Below, piece by piece: positions 17,005-25,381 of a DNA stretch of 64,000 nucleotides (positions are counted from its first letter, which is position 1; each line of letters starts with the position of its first letter). Under the pieces are notes generated by a model that saw only the letters and a program-made list of their open reading frames with translations, was not told the DNA's origin and made no database searches. Where the stretch lies: the NCBI GenBank assembly GCA_964411425.1, contig CAYPKW010000003.1, positions 1 through 64,000 on the forward strand, in the 5' to 3' direction. This DNA comes from CAYPKW01 sp964411425 (GTDB taxonomy: Bacteria; Pseudomonadota; Alphaproteobacteria; Dongiales; Dongiaceae). The position numbers were made by a program, and so were the translations under genes.

Positions 17005-17507
17005 CAGGCCGCCGCACCCCACGCAATACCGGCGAGGATTCTCTCGACGACGCGGGCGCCTGTCTCGGTGCGGGCGGCATCGAGAGGCGTCAGCCCGTCG
17101 AGCGCGGCCAAAGGCTGGCGCAACCAACGGTTGGCCTTGTCGGTGTTTGCGAACGCCTGCTCCGAGAGCGCCTGGACTCGCATGAGCCGCACGGCGCGAT
17201 CCGATTCCTCGACCGTGAGCGGTTCGCGTTTCGAGGCCCGGTGGCGCCGGGTGCGCGCCGGGATGATCAGGCGGTCGATCTCGGGCTCGGAGAACCCGAG
17301 ATTGCCGATGCGCGACAGGACCGCCAGCGGTATCCGGTTCCGCACGACCCGCACGAGATCCGCATCCGAGGACACGACGGTGCCCAGGAGCTTTTCGCCG
17401 CCCAACATCGCGTAAACGGCTTCGACGACCGTCATGGGGCCGCGGCCCGCGCCGGCAAGCCCCGTCGCGACGCTGGCGGGGCGATGGGCTCGGGGTCTTG
17501 CTCTCAT
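17004..17507 (-). CDS. Xre/ParS-type antitoxin of the RES toxin (DUF2384)
   Basis: The 167-residue protein has an N-terminal Xre-like helical region and the C-terminal MbcA/ParS/Xre toxin-binding domain (EQAFANTDKANRWLRQPLAALDGLTPLDAARTETGARVVERILAGI). The start is fixed by GGAGG placed eight bases before ATG 17507. In this family the antitoxin blocks the toxin NAD pocket and represses the operon; two matching palindromes upstream support that here. The toxin gene follows with a 1-bp overlap. Confidence 0.88.
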   Translation of the reverse strand: MRARPRAHRPASVATGLAGAGRGPMTVVEAVYAMLGGEKLLGTVVSSDADLVRVVRNRIPLAVLSRIGNLGFSEPEIDRLIIPARTRRHRASKREPLTVEESDRAVRLMRVQALSEQAFANTDKANRWLRQPLAALDGLTPLDAARTETGARVVERILAGIAWGAAA

Positions 17508-17525
17508 TCCAGTAACCTCCGCTGT

Positions 17526-17567
17526 GGCAAACTGCCGTATAATAGGAGGCAAATTGCCGAAACGCAA
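17526..17567 (-). promoter_or_regulatory. Promoter and two-site operator of the RES/Xre operon
   Basis: On the minus strand, TTGCGT (17567-17562), a 17-base spacer and TATTAT (17544-17539) form a promoter. Two near-palindromes, GGCAAATTGCC (17548-17558) and GGCAAACTGCC (17526-17536), lie in the spacer and just downstream of the -10. Their centres are 22 bp apart, two helical turns, so two antitoxin dimers could bind the same face and block polymerase. ATG 17507 follows after 18 bp. Confidence 0.65.
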
Positions 17568-17572
17568 CCGGC

Positions 17573-19357
17573 CTAGCGCCCGATCGCGTAGCCTTGCATG
17601 CCGCGCGGATTGGCGGCGGCCTTGAGCAGCGGCCCCTCGCGCGCCGCCGCCGACAGGCGCCCGAGCGACCAGTCGGCGGCGGCCTCGATCCGGTGGCCGC
17701 GACGCGCGAGCGCCGCCGCCGTCGCCTTCGGAAACCGGCCTTCGAGCGACAGGCTGCCGGGGCTCGACCCGCGCGGCCAGAACGAGCTCGGGAAATGGTC
17801 GGTGTGGAACATCGGCGCGTCGATCGCCTCTTGCAGATTCATGCCGTAGTGCACGTGGCGCAAGAAGAAAACGAGGCTCCATTGGTCCTGCTGGTCGCCG
17901 CCGGGCGTGCCGAACGCCATGTACGGCCCACCGTCCTTGAGAGCCAGCGAGGGAGTTAACGTGGTGCGCGGTCGCTTGCCCGGTGCCAGCGCCGACATCG
18001 AACCCTCCTCGAGCCAGAACATCTGCGCCCGGCTGCCGAGACAGAACCCCAGGCCGGGGATCGCCGGCGAGCTCTGCAACCAGCCACCCGAGGGTGTCGC
18101 CGACACCATGTTGGCGTGGCGGTCGATGACGTCAAGGTGGCAGGTATCGCCCTGCCCGGTGCGGTGCGCGGGCTGCCGGAGCGTGGGATCGCCCGCCGCG
18201 AGGGCGTCGAATTGCCGCCGCGACGGTTCGCCCGCCCGGGTCGCCAACTCCATCGTGCCGCCGTAGCCCTCGATGTGGCCCGGTCTCAGCTCGAGCGAGG
18301 CCTCGCGCGAGACGAGCCGCCGGCGCAAGGCGTTGTAATCCTCGCTCAACAACGCCTCGATCGGCACGGCGACGAAGTTCGGGTCGCCGTAGAACGCCTC
18401 GCGGTCGGCGAAGGCGAGCTTGGCGCACTCGACGACGGTGTGGACGAATTCGGCCCCGCATGGGTCCATGCCCGCGAGGTCGAAATGGCGCAACAGCGCG
18501 AGCTGTTGCAGGAACACCGGCCCCTGGCTCCACGGCCCAATCTTGCAGACGGTGTGGCCGCGGTAATCGTAAGTGAGCGGCTCCTCGTAGCTCGCCTGCC
18601 AGCGGGCCATATCGTCGCCCGTGAGCAGGCCGCCGTGGCGCCGTCCGGTGCTGTCCATGGCGGGTGCTGAACGGCAGAACCGGTCGATGGTCTCGGCGAC
18701 GAAGCCCTCGGACCAGGCGCGACGGGCCGCCTCGATGCGATTCTCGCGGTTGCCGCCCGCCGATTCCGCCAGGCGCCGGTACAGGGCCGCCAGGGCGGGA
18801 TTGCGGAACAGCGTGCCCGGCGCCGGCACGTCGCCATGTGGTAGGTAGATTTCGGCGGAGTTCACCCACTCGTCCTCGAACAGCTCGCGCACGGCGGCGA
18901 TGGTCTCCGGGATGCGCGGCACCAGCGGGTAGCCGTTCTCGGCGAAGGCGATGGCATGGCGCATGACCTGCGCCAGCGGCAGCGTGCCGTAGTCGCGCAG
19001 CATGAGGAGCCAGGCGTCGAAGGCGCCCGGCACCACCGCGGCGAGCAGCCCGTCGCCCGGAATGATGTCGATCCCGAGCGCGCGATAGCGCTCGATGGTG
19101 GCGGCGGCCGGCGCCACGCCCTGGCCGCAAATCGCACGCACCCGATCGCGGGCGCCGTCATGGAGAAGGATCGGCACCTCGCCGCCCGGGCCGTTCAGAT
19201 GCGGCTCCACCACCTGCAGCGCGAAGCCGGCCGCGACCGCCGCGTCGAAGGCGTTACCTCCCTCCTCCAGGATCGCCATGCCGGCGGCGCTGGCGAGCCA
19301 GTGCGTCGAGGCAACGACGCCGAAGTTGCCGAGGATCTCGGGGCGAGTGGTGAACAT
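17573..19357 (-). CDS. Gamma-glutamyltransferase family protein
   Basis: The 594-residue Ntn-hydrolase precursor has the N-terminal segment STHWLASAAGMAILEEGGNAFDAAVAA and the self-processing Thr405 in GQGDTCHLDVIDRHANMVSATPSGGW. It also has the C-terminal family motif PSLALKDGGPYMAFGTPGGDQQDQ. Autocleavage before Thr405 would give large and small subunits. No signal peptide is seen, unlike classical periplasmic GGT, so it belongs to the cytoplasmic GGT-like group with unproven substrates such as glutathione or acylases. It is monocistronic, ending 5 bp from the RES/Xre promoter region. Confidence 0.88.
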   Translation of the reverse strand: MFTTRPEILGNFGVVASTHWLASAAGMAILEEGGNAFDAAVAAGFALQVVEPHLNGPGGEVPILLHDGARDRVRAICGQGVAPAAATIERYRALGIDIIPGDGLLAAVVPGAFDAWLLMLRDYGTLPLAQVMRHAIAFAENGYPLVPRIPETIAAVRELFEDEWVNSAEIYLPHGDVPAPGTLFRNPALAALYRRLAESAGGNRENRIEAARRAWSEGFVAETIDRFCRSAPAMDSTGRRHGGLLTGDDMARWQASYEEPLTYDYRGHTVCKIGPWSQGPVFLQQLALLRHFDLAGMDPCGAEFVHTVVECAKLAFADREAFYGDPNFVAVPIEALLSEDYNALRRRLVSREASLELRPGHIEGYGGTMELATRAGEPSRRQFDALAAGDPTLRQPAHRTGQGDTCHLDVIDRHANMVSATPSGGWLQSSPAIPGLGFCLGSRAQMFWLEEGSMSALAPGKRPRTTLTPSLALKDGGPYMAFGTPGGDQQDQWSLVFFLRHVHYGMNLQEAIDAPMFHTDHFPSSFWPRGSSPGSLSLEGRFPKATAAALARRGHRIEAAADWSLGRLSAAAREGPLLKAAANPRGMQGYAIGR

Positions 19358-19447
19358 GGAGACGATCCGGGCGGCGGAAGCAAGCCGACTATAGCGGCGT
19401 TTTCCGCGCCATGGGAAGGTGGGCGGCGAGGCGGTGCCAGAGAGGCG

Positions 19448-21535
19448 CTACAGGACGCAGCGTTCGGCCGGCAGCTCGATGGCGACGGTGGTCCCGGCAC
19501 CGGGCCGGCTCGAAAGATGAAGCCGCCCGCCGTGCAGCTCGGCGAGCGCCCGGCTGATCGGCAGGCCGAGCCCGGAGCCTTCCTGCGGGCGCAGGTGGCT
19601 CTGCCGCGCCTGGCCGAACGGTTCCATGATGCGCGGAATGCTGGCCGCGTCGATGCCGATGCCGGTATCGGCGACGCTGAAGTGCACGACGCCGTCTGCC
19701 TGCCGCGCCGCGGAGATTTCGACGCGGCCGCCGCGCGGCGTGAATTTGATGGCGTTCGACACAAGGTTGAGCAGGATCTGCCGCAGCGCGCGCGGATCGG
19801 CGAACAGCAGCGGCAGGTCGGCCGGCAAGACGACGGCGATCTCGAGGCCCGCCTGGGCGGCGCGCTCGTGCATGATGGCGACTACCGATTCGACGACCTC
19901 GCGGGCGTCCGTCGTCTCCTCGTGCAATTCGAACTTGCCGGCCTCGATCTTCGCCAGGTCGAGGATGTCGTTCACCAGCGATAGCAGCAGCTTGCCGCTC
20001 TCATTGATGTCCGCCGCGTACTCGCGATAGATGTCCTGGCGCAGATCGGCCGCCTCGCCGCGCCGCATCAACTCGGAGAATCCGATGATGGCGTTCAATG
20101 GCGTGCGCAGCTCGTGGCTCATCTTCGCCAAGAACTCGCTCTTGGCGCGGCTGGCGCGCTCCGCCTCGATCCTGGCGGCGTTGATCTCCTGCTCGGCCCG
20201 CTTGCGCTCGGTGATGTCGCGGTACGAGTGGACGCCGCCGCCGCCCGGCATGGGGTAGCGATGCAGGTCGAGCACCCGCCCATCGGGCAGCGTCATCTCC
20301 TCGGTCTTCGGCTCGCCGCTCGCGGCGCGGGCGAGGCGCTCCGCGACCGCCTCCTCCGGCGGCCGGGGCCCGTAGTAGTTGCGCTCCGCCAGATGGCGGG
20401 CCATCGCCGCCAGCGGCGTGCCGCGCCGCAGGAGGTCGGTGGGAAGGTCGAAGAATGCGGCGAAGGACGGGTTCCAATCGACGTGCCGCAGGTCCTTGTC
20501 GAACACGGAGATGCCTTCGCCGATCGAGGTCAGGGTGGCATTCTGGAGCATCGACAGGCGGCGCAGCGCCTCGTTCCTGTCGGCGATCGTTGCGGCGGCG
20601 AGCCGATTGTCCTCCGCCGCCCGCTCGATGTGGCGGACGACGGCGAAGCTCAGCAGCAGCATGACGGCAAACGCGATGAGGGCCGCCGGCGCTACGCGGC
20701 CGAGCAGCACGTCGCCCGGCCTGTCGAGCCGCCAAACGAGCGCGGCCAGCCGGGTGCTGTCCGGCCCCCGCAACGGCAGCCCCATTGAGGGCGCGGCGCC
20801 CGGCGAGGCCAACGCCAGCCCGGGCAGGTCGAAATTGCGCGCCATGTCGGCGAGCAAGCGGGCGTCGAATGCCTGCACAATCCCCAACAGGTGGCGCGGC
20901 CCCTGCCAGGAGGCGGGATCCTCGAACGGGGTAAGGGCCGCCACGGCGACGATGTGGACCCTGCCGTCGATGGACAGCAGGCCGCTCGCCGGCGCCGTGC
21001 CGTCGACCGGTGCCTGGCGCGCCTCGCCGATCAGGCGGCCGAGGCCGCCCGTCCAGCGCTCGATCGGCGGAACCGACGCGCCGTCCGCGAACAGGCTGAA
21101 CAGCAGGCGGTCCTCTCCATCCAGGACGAAGCTGCCGGTGACGCCCATGGTGTCGCGCAGCCAACCGCCGATGTTGTCCTTCGCCCACTCCGCATCGGGA
21201 TGGCGGGCGAGATGCTCGACCGCGTCGTCCCACCAGGCATAATCGCCAGTGGTCTTCGCCAAGTGGCTCTCCTTGTCGGCGATGAGCGCGCGGACTGTCT
21301 CTGCCGATCGAACGGCGGCGGTGCGGTTGAGATGATGCGCGGCGGCCAGTAAGACGGTGGCCAAAACGGTGGCACCCACGAGCAACAGAACCACAACGAG
21401 GCCGGCCGGCAGGATCGGACGCCTGACGCGCTGTATGTCCGCGTCGGTCGGCCCGCCCAGCTTGGCGGCGCCCGTGACGGCCGCCGCCGGGGCCACGCCA
21501 GGGGACGACGGGTCGAGCGCGGACATTCTCACCAT
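19448..21535 (-). CDS. Membrane sensor histidine kinase (CHASE4-PAS-HisKA-HATPase)
   Basis: The protein has 695 residues. TM1 is at 41-67, an extracytoplasmic CHASE4 domain at about 75-270 (signature GDYAWWDDAV) and TM2 at 278-301. A PAS domain lies at about 325-445, HisKA has the phospho-accepting His474 in KMSHELRTPLNAIIGFSELM, and the C-terminal HATPase has an N-box (NLVSNAIKFTPRGG) and G-boxes (DTGIGID, GSGLGLPIS). It should sense a periplasmic ligand. ATG 21535 is preceded by GGGAGAGG. Its start overlaps the lytic transglycosylase stop by 7 bp, so the two are co-transcribed. No cognate regulator is adjacent; the orphan receiver at 2.1 kb is one candidate. Confidence 0.92.
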   Translation of the reverse strand: MVRMSALDPSSPGVAPAAAVTGAAKLGGPTDADIQRVRRPILPAGLVVVLLLVGATVLATVLLAAAHHLNRTAAVRSAETVRALIADKESHLAKTTGDYAWWDDAVEHLARHPDAEWAKDNIGGWLRDTMGVTGSFVLDGEDRLLFSLFADGASVPPIERWTGGLGRLIGEARQAPVDGTAPASGLLSIDGRVHIVAVAALTPFEDPASWQGPRHLLGIVQAFDARLLADMARNFDLPGLALASPGAAPSMGLPLRGPDSTRLAALVWRLDRPGDVLLGRVAPAALIAFAVMLLLSFAVVRHIERAAEDNRLAAATIADRNEALRRLSMLQNATLTSIGEGISVFDKDLRHVDWNPSFAAFFDLPTDLLRRGTPLAAMARHLAERNYYGPRPPEEAVAERLARAASGEPKTEEMTLPDGRVLDLHRYPMPGGGGVHSYRDITERKRAEQEINAARIEAERASRAKSEFLAKMSHELRTPLNAIIGFSELMRRGEAADLRQDIYREYAADINESGKLLLSLVNDILDLAKIEAGKFELHEETTDAREVVESVVAIMHERAAQAGLEIAVVLPADLPLLFADPRALRQILLNLVSNAIKFTPRGGRVEISAARQADGVVHFSVADTGIGIDAASIPRIMEPFGQARQSHLRPQEGSGLGLPISRALAELHGGRLHLSSRPGAGTTVAIELPAERCVL

Positions 21536-22242
21536 GACGCCTCTCCCGGCGCCACCGGCCCGGCGCGCCCGAAGTCGAGCTCCGCGAGCGGCTTGGCCGC
21601 GGTCCCGGCGGCCACCTCGAAAGGCGCGCGCCGCTCGTCTTGCCAGGTCCGCAGTACCTTGGCGCGGTAGACGCGGTGGCGCGCCGGTGTAGCTGAGTGA
21701 TAATTGCCCACCGCTTTCACCCAGGAGCGGTGCTTAAGCTGCAACGAGCGCAGGAATCGGGCGCCGTACGAGACGTTGACGGCGGGGTCGAACGCCTCGT
21801 CCAGGCTGTCGAAGGCGTTCGGGTGATGCCGCAAATTGATCTGCATGCAGCCGACATCGATGTTCTGGACGCCGTTCGCTTGCAACCGGCGGACCTCGGC
21901 GACGGCGGCCGCCTTGCTAGGCAGGTATCGCCCGCGGCCTTCGGCCATGACGGTCCACGGCCAGGCCTTCGTGGTTCGGGCGCGCTCGTTCCAGCGTCCC
22001 GATTCGACGAGAGAGATGGCGTGCAGCAGACGGCGAGGGATGCCGAGCTCGCGCTCGCCGCGATTGATCGCTCTGGCGCACAGGGCCCAGGAATCGCCGG
22101 ACGCGGCCGACTGCAGGACGGTGAGGCCGGTGGCGGCGTGGGATCGGGCGGCCCAACCGGATACCGAGGCGAGGGCGGCGAGGATGGCCCAGACAGCGAG
22201 CAGCCGCGCCGACCGTCGCCATGCAAAGCAGTCTTCGGGCAT
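21529..22242 (-). CDS. Lytic transglycosylase, SLT domain
   Basis: The 237-residue protein has a signal peptide or anchor (LLAVWAILAALASVSGWAARSHA). Its goose-type lysozyme-like domain has catalytic Glu in HAISLVESGRWN and the motifs VGCMQINLRHHPNAF and AVGNYHS. It cleaves peptidoglycan glycan strands to 1,6-anhydro products. It resembles IagB/VirB1-type small transglycosylases used for local wall opening. The gene lies first in an operon with the CHASE4 kinase, pointing to cell-wall or envelope signalling. Confidence 0.85.
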   Translation of the reverse strand: MPEDCFAWRRSARLLAVWAILAALASVSGWAARSHAATGLTVLQSAASGDSWALCARAINRGERELGIPRRLLHAISLVESGRWNERARTTKAWPWTVMAEGRGRYLPSKAAAVAEVRRLQANGVQNIDVGCMQINLRHHPNAFDSLDEAFDPAVNVSYGARFLRSLQLKHRSWVKAVGNYHSATPARHRVYRAKVLRTWQDERRAPFEVAAGTAAKPLAELDFGRAGPVAPGEASW

Positions 22243-22380
22243 CCAAAACCCCAGGCCACGATGTGGGAAGATTGTGAGCCTGCGTCAAAATCCTGAAAAA
22301 ACAGTTGCTAATGCCAAGTCATGGAGCCATATTGTGCAGTGCGGCATGCGTCGGCCCACCCTGCGGTCGGCGGTGCCGTT

Positions 22381-22439
22381 ACGCCCTGTTGGGCGTTTCC
22401 TCCCTGAACTTGGGCCGTGCCAAGGCACGGCCCCTTTTT
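22381..22439 (+). ncRNA. Candidate ar8/MmgR-family trans-acting sRNA
   Basis: The 3' part of a probable sRNA is visible. It has a perfect 6-bp hairpin ACGCCC-TGTT-GGGCGT (22381-22396), then the motif TTTCCTCCCT (22396-22405) complementary to Shine-Dalgarno sequences. A strong rho-independent terminator follows: a 10-bp stem (GGGCCGTGCC / GGCACGGCCC, 22412-22433) and a T run. From memory, this motif beside such hairpins marks the ar8 (MmgR) family, which in Sinorhizobium responds to nitrogen and limits polyhydroxybutyrate. The 5' end is uncertain; I see no clear promoter between 22300 and 22380. Confidence 0.7.
22412..22439 (+). terminator. Rho-independent terminator of the sRNA
   Basis: A perfect 10-bp GC-rich stem with a two-base loop is followed by C and TTTTT on the plus strand. 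Neighbouring genes on both sides read on the minus strand, so this terminator serves a plus-strand transcript that encodes no protein. Confidence 0.85.
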
Positions 22440-22479
22440 CTCCGGGAGTTTCGCCTGTTTATGAAGGAATTACAGTCGG

Positions 22480-23028
22480 TTAGATTGGCGCCGTCCGGTC
22501 GCCCTCGCCGAGCGCTCGCTGCATGATGACGCTGTCCACCCAGCGCCCGAGTTTGAAGCCGATGGAGGGCAGCACGGCGACGCGCCGAAAGCCGAACGAC
22601 TCGTGCAGGCGAATCGACGGCGCGTTGTCGACATCGCCGATCACCGCGACCATCTGGCGCAAACCCAGCGTTGTGCAGCGCAGCACAAGCTCGCCCAGCA
22701 ACGCGCGCCCGAAGCCCTGGCTGACGGCGTCAGGCGCTACGTAGACCGAATCCTCGACCGTGTAGCGGTAGGCGCTGCGCAGGCGGAACGGGCCGGCATA
22801 GGCGAAGCCCCTGACGGCGCCGTCGTGCTCGGCCACCAGGTAAGGAAGCCCGCGAGCCAGCACGTCCTCGCGCCGGCGCGCCATCTCGGCCCGGTCGGGC
22901 GGCTCTTCCTCGAACGAGGCGAAGCCGGTTTGAACGTGATGCGCGTAAATCGCCTGCGCCGCGCCCAGGTCCTCGACGGAGGCGGCGCGCACCAGGATGC
23001 CGGGAAGCGGTGCCGGCAGCGCGCTCAT
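22480..23028 (-). CDS. GNAT acetyltransferase, phosphinothricin-acetyltransferase type
   Basis: The 182-residue protein has the GNAT fold of the PAT subgroup. The N-terminal ILVRAASVEDLGAAQAIYAHHV and TGFASFEEEPP are followed by the acetyl-CoA loop VSQGFGRALLGEL and the C-terminal NAPSIRLHESFGFRRVAVLPSIGFKLGRW. Members acetylate amino groups of small molecules such as phosphinothricin, methionine sulfone or other amino acids. The start ATG 23028 overlaps the upstream amidohydrolase stop as ATGA, so translation is probably coupled. An amino-acid-derived substrate would fit that neighbour. Confidence 0.88.
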   Translation of the reverse strand: MSALPAPLPGILVRAASVEDLGAAQAIYAHHVQTGFASFEEEPPDRAEMARRREDVLARGLPYLVAEHDGAVRGFAYAGPFRLRSAYRYTVEDSVYVAPDAVSQGFGRALLGELVLRCTTLGLRQMVAVIGDVDNAPSIRLHESFGFRRVAVLPSIGFKLGRWVDSVIMQRALGEGDRTAPI

Positions 23029-23909
23029 GCCGCCAGCAACGTGCGCCCGATCGCCGCCAGCTCGCCGATCAGCGCCGTCACCCGTTCGGCCAGCGCGGCG
23101 AATCCGGGCCCTCGTTCGAGGCGCGCCTCGTCCATGTAGAGGCCGCGGTTGATTTCGATCTGCAGCGCGTGCAGCCCCTCCGCCGGCCGGCCGTAATGCT
23201 GGGTGACGAAGCCGCCGGAGTAGGGGTCGTTGCGGGCCACCCTGTAGCCCTGCCGGTGCAACACGCGCTCGACGCGCTCCACCACGGCGCGGGCGCACGA
23301 ACTGGCGAAGCGGTCGCCCAGCACGAAGTCGACCCGCGCGCGGCCCGCGTCCTGTTCCATGGGCGCGCCGATCGACGGCATCGAGTGGCAGTCGATCAGG
23401 AGACACCGGCCGAAGCGCCGGCGCGTCGCCTCGACCGCCTCGCCGAGCGCCTTGTGGTACGGCCGGTAGCAGCGCTCGAGGCGCGCCTCGGCCTCGGCGA
23501 AGCGCAGCTTGCGGGCGTAGATCTCCTCGCCGCTCGCCACCAGCCGCGCGATGGTGCCGAGGCCGGCCGCCACCCTGGACGAGCCCGTGTTGACGTAGGA
23601 CGGCAACGCGTCCTCGAACATGAGGGGGTCGAGCTCGAAGGGCTCGCGGTTGGGATCGACGTAGACGCGCGCGAACCGGGCGCTGAGCAGCGGCGCGCCC
23701 AGGGCCGGGGCGCCGGCGAAGATCTCGTCGACGAAGCAGTCCTCGGATCGGCGCAGGCTCATGAGCTCGAGCCGCGAGGCGGCGACGAGGTCGGCCGGGT
23801 AATGCGTGCCGCTGTGCGGCGACGCGAACACCACCGCCATGGTCTGTTCCGCCGGCATGGCGAACTCGACCGGCGGGCGAAGCGCGTCGGGGCCGATGCT
23901 GACTGTCAT
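23025..23909 (-). CDS. N-formylglutamate amidohydrolase
   Basis: The 294-residue member of the N-formylglutamate deformylase family has the characteristic ASPHSGTHYP near residue 30, RSEDCFVDEIF, RVYVDPNREPFELD and LLIDCHSMPSIG. The family hydrolyses N-formyl-L-glutamate, the last step of one histidine-degradation route, but many alphaproteobacterial members are found outside hut operons. Here no hut gene is near. The GNAT gene follows with a 4-bp overlap, and cpdR is divergent, an arrangement I recall from other alphaproteobacteria. Confidence 0.88.
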   Translation of the reverse strand: MTVSIGPDALRPPVEFAMPAEQTMAVVFASPHSGTHYPADLVAASRLELMSLRRSEDCFVDEIFAGAPALGAPLLSARFARVYVDPNREPFELDPLMFEDALPSYVNTGSSRVAAGLGTIARLVASGEEIYARKLRFAEAEARLERCYRPYHKALGEAVEATRRRFGRCLLIDCHSMPSIGAPMEQDAGRARVDFVLGDRFASSCARAVVERVERVLHRQGYRVARNDPYSGGFVTQHYGRPAEGLHALQIEINRGLYMDEARLERGPGFAALAERVTALIGELAAIGRTLLAA

Positions 23910-24090
23910 CGCAGCGCCGATTTAAAGCAAAACGCGGCGTCCTGTCACCGCCGAATTGGGTGGCGGCCGATAACCATGATTACAATGCGACTTGACATTC
24001 GACGGCGAGCGATGCCCTTTCGTCGAGGTCCGATCCGCTCGCCGAATTGCTCCGGCGGCGGCGCAACCGGTCGACGACGGCAGCGCTTCG

Positions 24091-24483
24091 ATGGCCCGCA
24101 TTCTGATCGCCGAAGACGACGACGCCATGCGCCAGTTCCTTGCCGGCGCGCTGCGGCGCGCGGGCCATGCCGTCGAGGCGGCGGCCAATGGGCTCGACGC
24201 CGCCGACATGTTGGCGCGCCAGTCCTTCGACCTGCTGCTGGCCGATGTCGTGATGCCCGGCATGGACGGCATCGAGTTGGCGCGCCGCGCCGCGCGTGAG
24301 CACAAGCGGCTCGAGGTGTTGTTCATCACCGGCTTCGCGGCGGTGGCGCTGCGCGCCCGCGACAGCCTGCCGGGGCGCCCGAAGGTGCTGTCGAAGCCGT
24401 TCCACCTCAAGGAGCTGGTGCGCCAAATCGACCAGATCGTGGGCGGGCGCAAGCCCGCGGCTCCGGGCCCGCGCAGCGCTTGA
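24091..24483 (+). CDS. cpdR: Response regulator CpdR
   Basis: The 130-residue single receiver domain has an acidic cluster EDDD (8-11), phospho-acceptor Asp52 in LLLADVVMPGMDGIELARRA, Thr80 in LFITGFAAVAL and Lys102 in KVLSKPFHLKELV. The GFAAVAL and SKPFHL segments are typical of CpdR. In Caulobacter, unphosphorylated CpdR primes ClpXP for cell-cycle proteolysis of CtrA-pathway proteins. The ATG at 24091 was chosen because the receiver begins immediately. tRNA-Val follows about 45 bp downstream. Confidence 0.88.
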   Translation: MARILIAEDDDAMRQFLAGALRRAGHAVEAAANGLDAADMLARQSFDLLLADVVMPGMDGIELARRAAREHKRLEVLFITGFAAVALRARDSLPGRPKVLSKPFHLKELVRQIDQIVGGRKPAAPGPRSA

Positions 24484-24529
24484 AAAGGCGGCCCAAGGGT
24501 GTTAACTCGCCCGCGAACGGGCCGAGCCC

Positions 24530-24604
24530 GGGCGCGTAGCTCAGCGGGAGAGCACTACGTTGACATCGTAGGGGTCGCTGGTTCGATCCCAGCCGCGCCC
24601 ACCA
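24530..24604 (+). tRNA. tRNA-Val (anticodon GAC)
   Basis: A complete cloverleaf of 75 nt including encoded CCA is present. The acceptor stem is GGGCGCG/CGCGCCC, the D-arm GCTC/GAGC, the anticodon stem CTACG/CGTAG with loop TTGACAT (GAC at 24562-24564), and the T-arm GCTGG/CCAGC with loop TTCGATC. Confidence 0.97.
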
Positions 24605-24632
24605 TCGCCGCCGTTGCGACATGCGATCGGGT

Positions 24633-25253
24633 TCACGACCCGACCTGCCCCAGCCCACGCAAGAATTGAACGAGCGCCGCGTGGAACTCGCGCGGGCGGT
24701 CGAGGTAGCAGGGATGGCGGGCGCCCTCGAAGATGAGCTTGCGGCTGCCGGGGAGGGCTTGGGTGAGCCGGTCCGCCTCGGCCACGGGAATCACGCGGTC
24801 GCGGTCGCCCCACAGGACGAGGGCGGGGACCTCGACGCCGGCGAGACGCAGCGCGTACTCGCCGACGCCGACCGGCGCGACGGCGACAAAGCCGCTGAGC
24901 GCGTCCGGGTGCTCGACGAGCAGCGGGAACGCGAAGCGGCCGCTCATCGAGGGCGCGACGACGGCCGGCCGATGGACGCCAAGCGCGGTCAATAACTCGA
25001 ACAGGAACCGGTCCGGGTCCGCGCGCGCGTCCCGCGACAGCCCGAACCCCGGCAGGTCGATGGCAACGGCGCGGTAACCGTTGGCGGCGAGATGGGCGAG
25101 CGTGCCGAGCTGGCGCCACGTCGCCGACGAGAACGACGCGCCATGCAACAGCAGCACCGTAGTCCCGAGCTCGCCCGCCGCGAGGGCGTGGATGCGTTGG
25201 CCGCGGACCTCGATGGCGCGCGCGACGACACCGTCTTGCGGCTGGTTGTCCAT
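24633..25253 (-). CDS. Alpha/beta hydrolase, ABHD14-like
   Basis: The protein is about 206 residues from ATG 25253. It has an oxyanion segment LLLHGASFSSATWRQ, nucleophile elbow in VAPSMSGRFAFPLL, acid in LWGDRDRVIPVA and late His in EGARHPCYLDRP. The compact size and SMSG elbow resemble the ABHD14/CIB group rather than esterases with a large cap. The substrate is unknown. Upstream in-frame ATGs at 25277 and 25280 would add nine residues. It diverges from bioY. Confidence 0.8.
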   Translation of the reverse strand: MDNQPQDGVVARAIEVRGQRIHALAAGELGTTVLLLHGASFSSATWRQLGTLAHLAANGYRAVAIDLPGFGLSRDARADPDRFLFELLTALGVHRPAVVAPSMSGRFAFPLLVEHPDALSGFVAVAPVGVGEYALRLAGVEVPALVLWGDRDRVIPVAEADRLTQALPGSRKLIFEGARHPCYLDRPREFHAALVQFLRGLGQVGS

Positions 25254-25381
25254 ACCTCTATCGCCGTCTCGCGCCATCATGCGCCGGTCGCCGGCGCCGA
25301 GGCAATCGACACCCTCGCGCCGGCTGAAGCGTCGTGTTAGTTTTCGCCTCGGTTCGGGGATAACGACGGGGGGAGATCTCC

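Noticed and set aside
23956..23997. CtrA-like half site and TTGACA upstream of cpdR
   Set aside because: ATAACCATGATTAC deviates at both half sites, and TTGACA at 23992 has no acceptable -10 at the right distance.
24530..24604. tRNA-Val as an integration site for a genomic island
   Set aside because: No integrase and no repeated tRNA 3' end was found downstream; flanking genes are ordinary.
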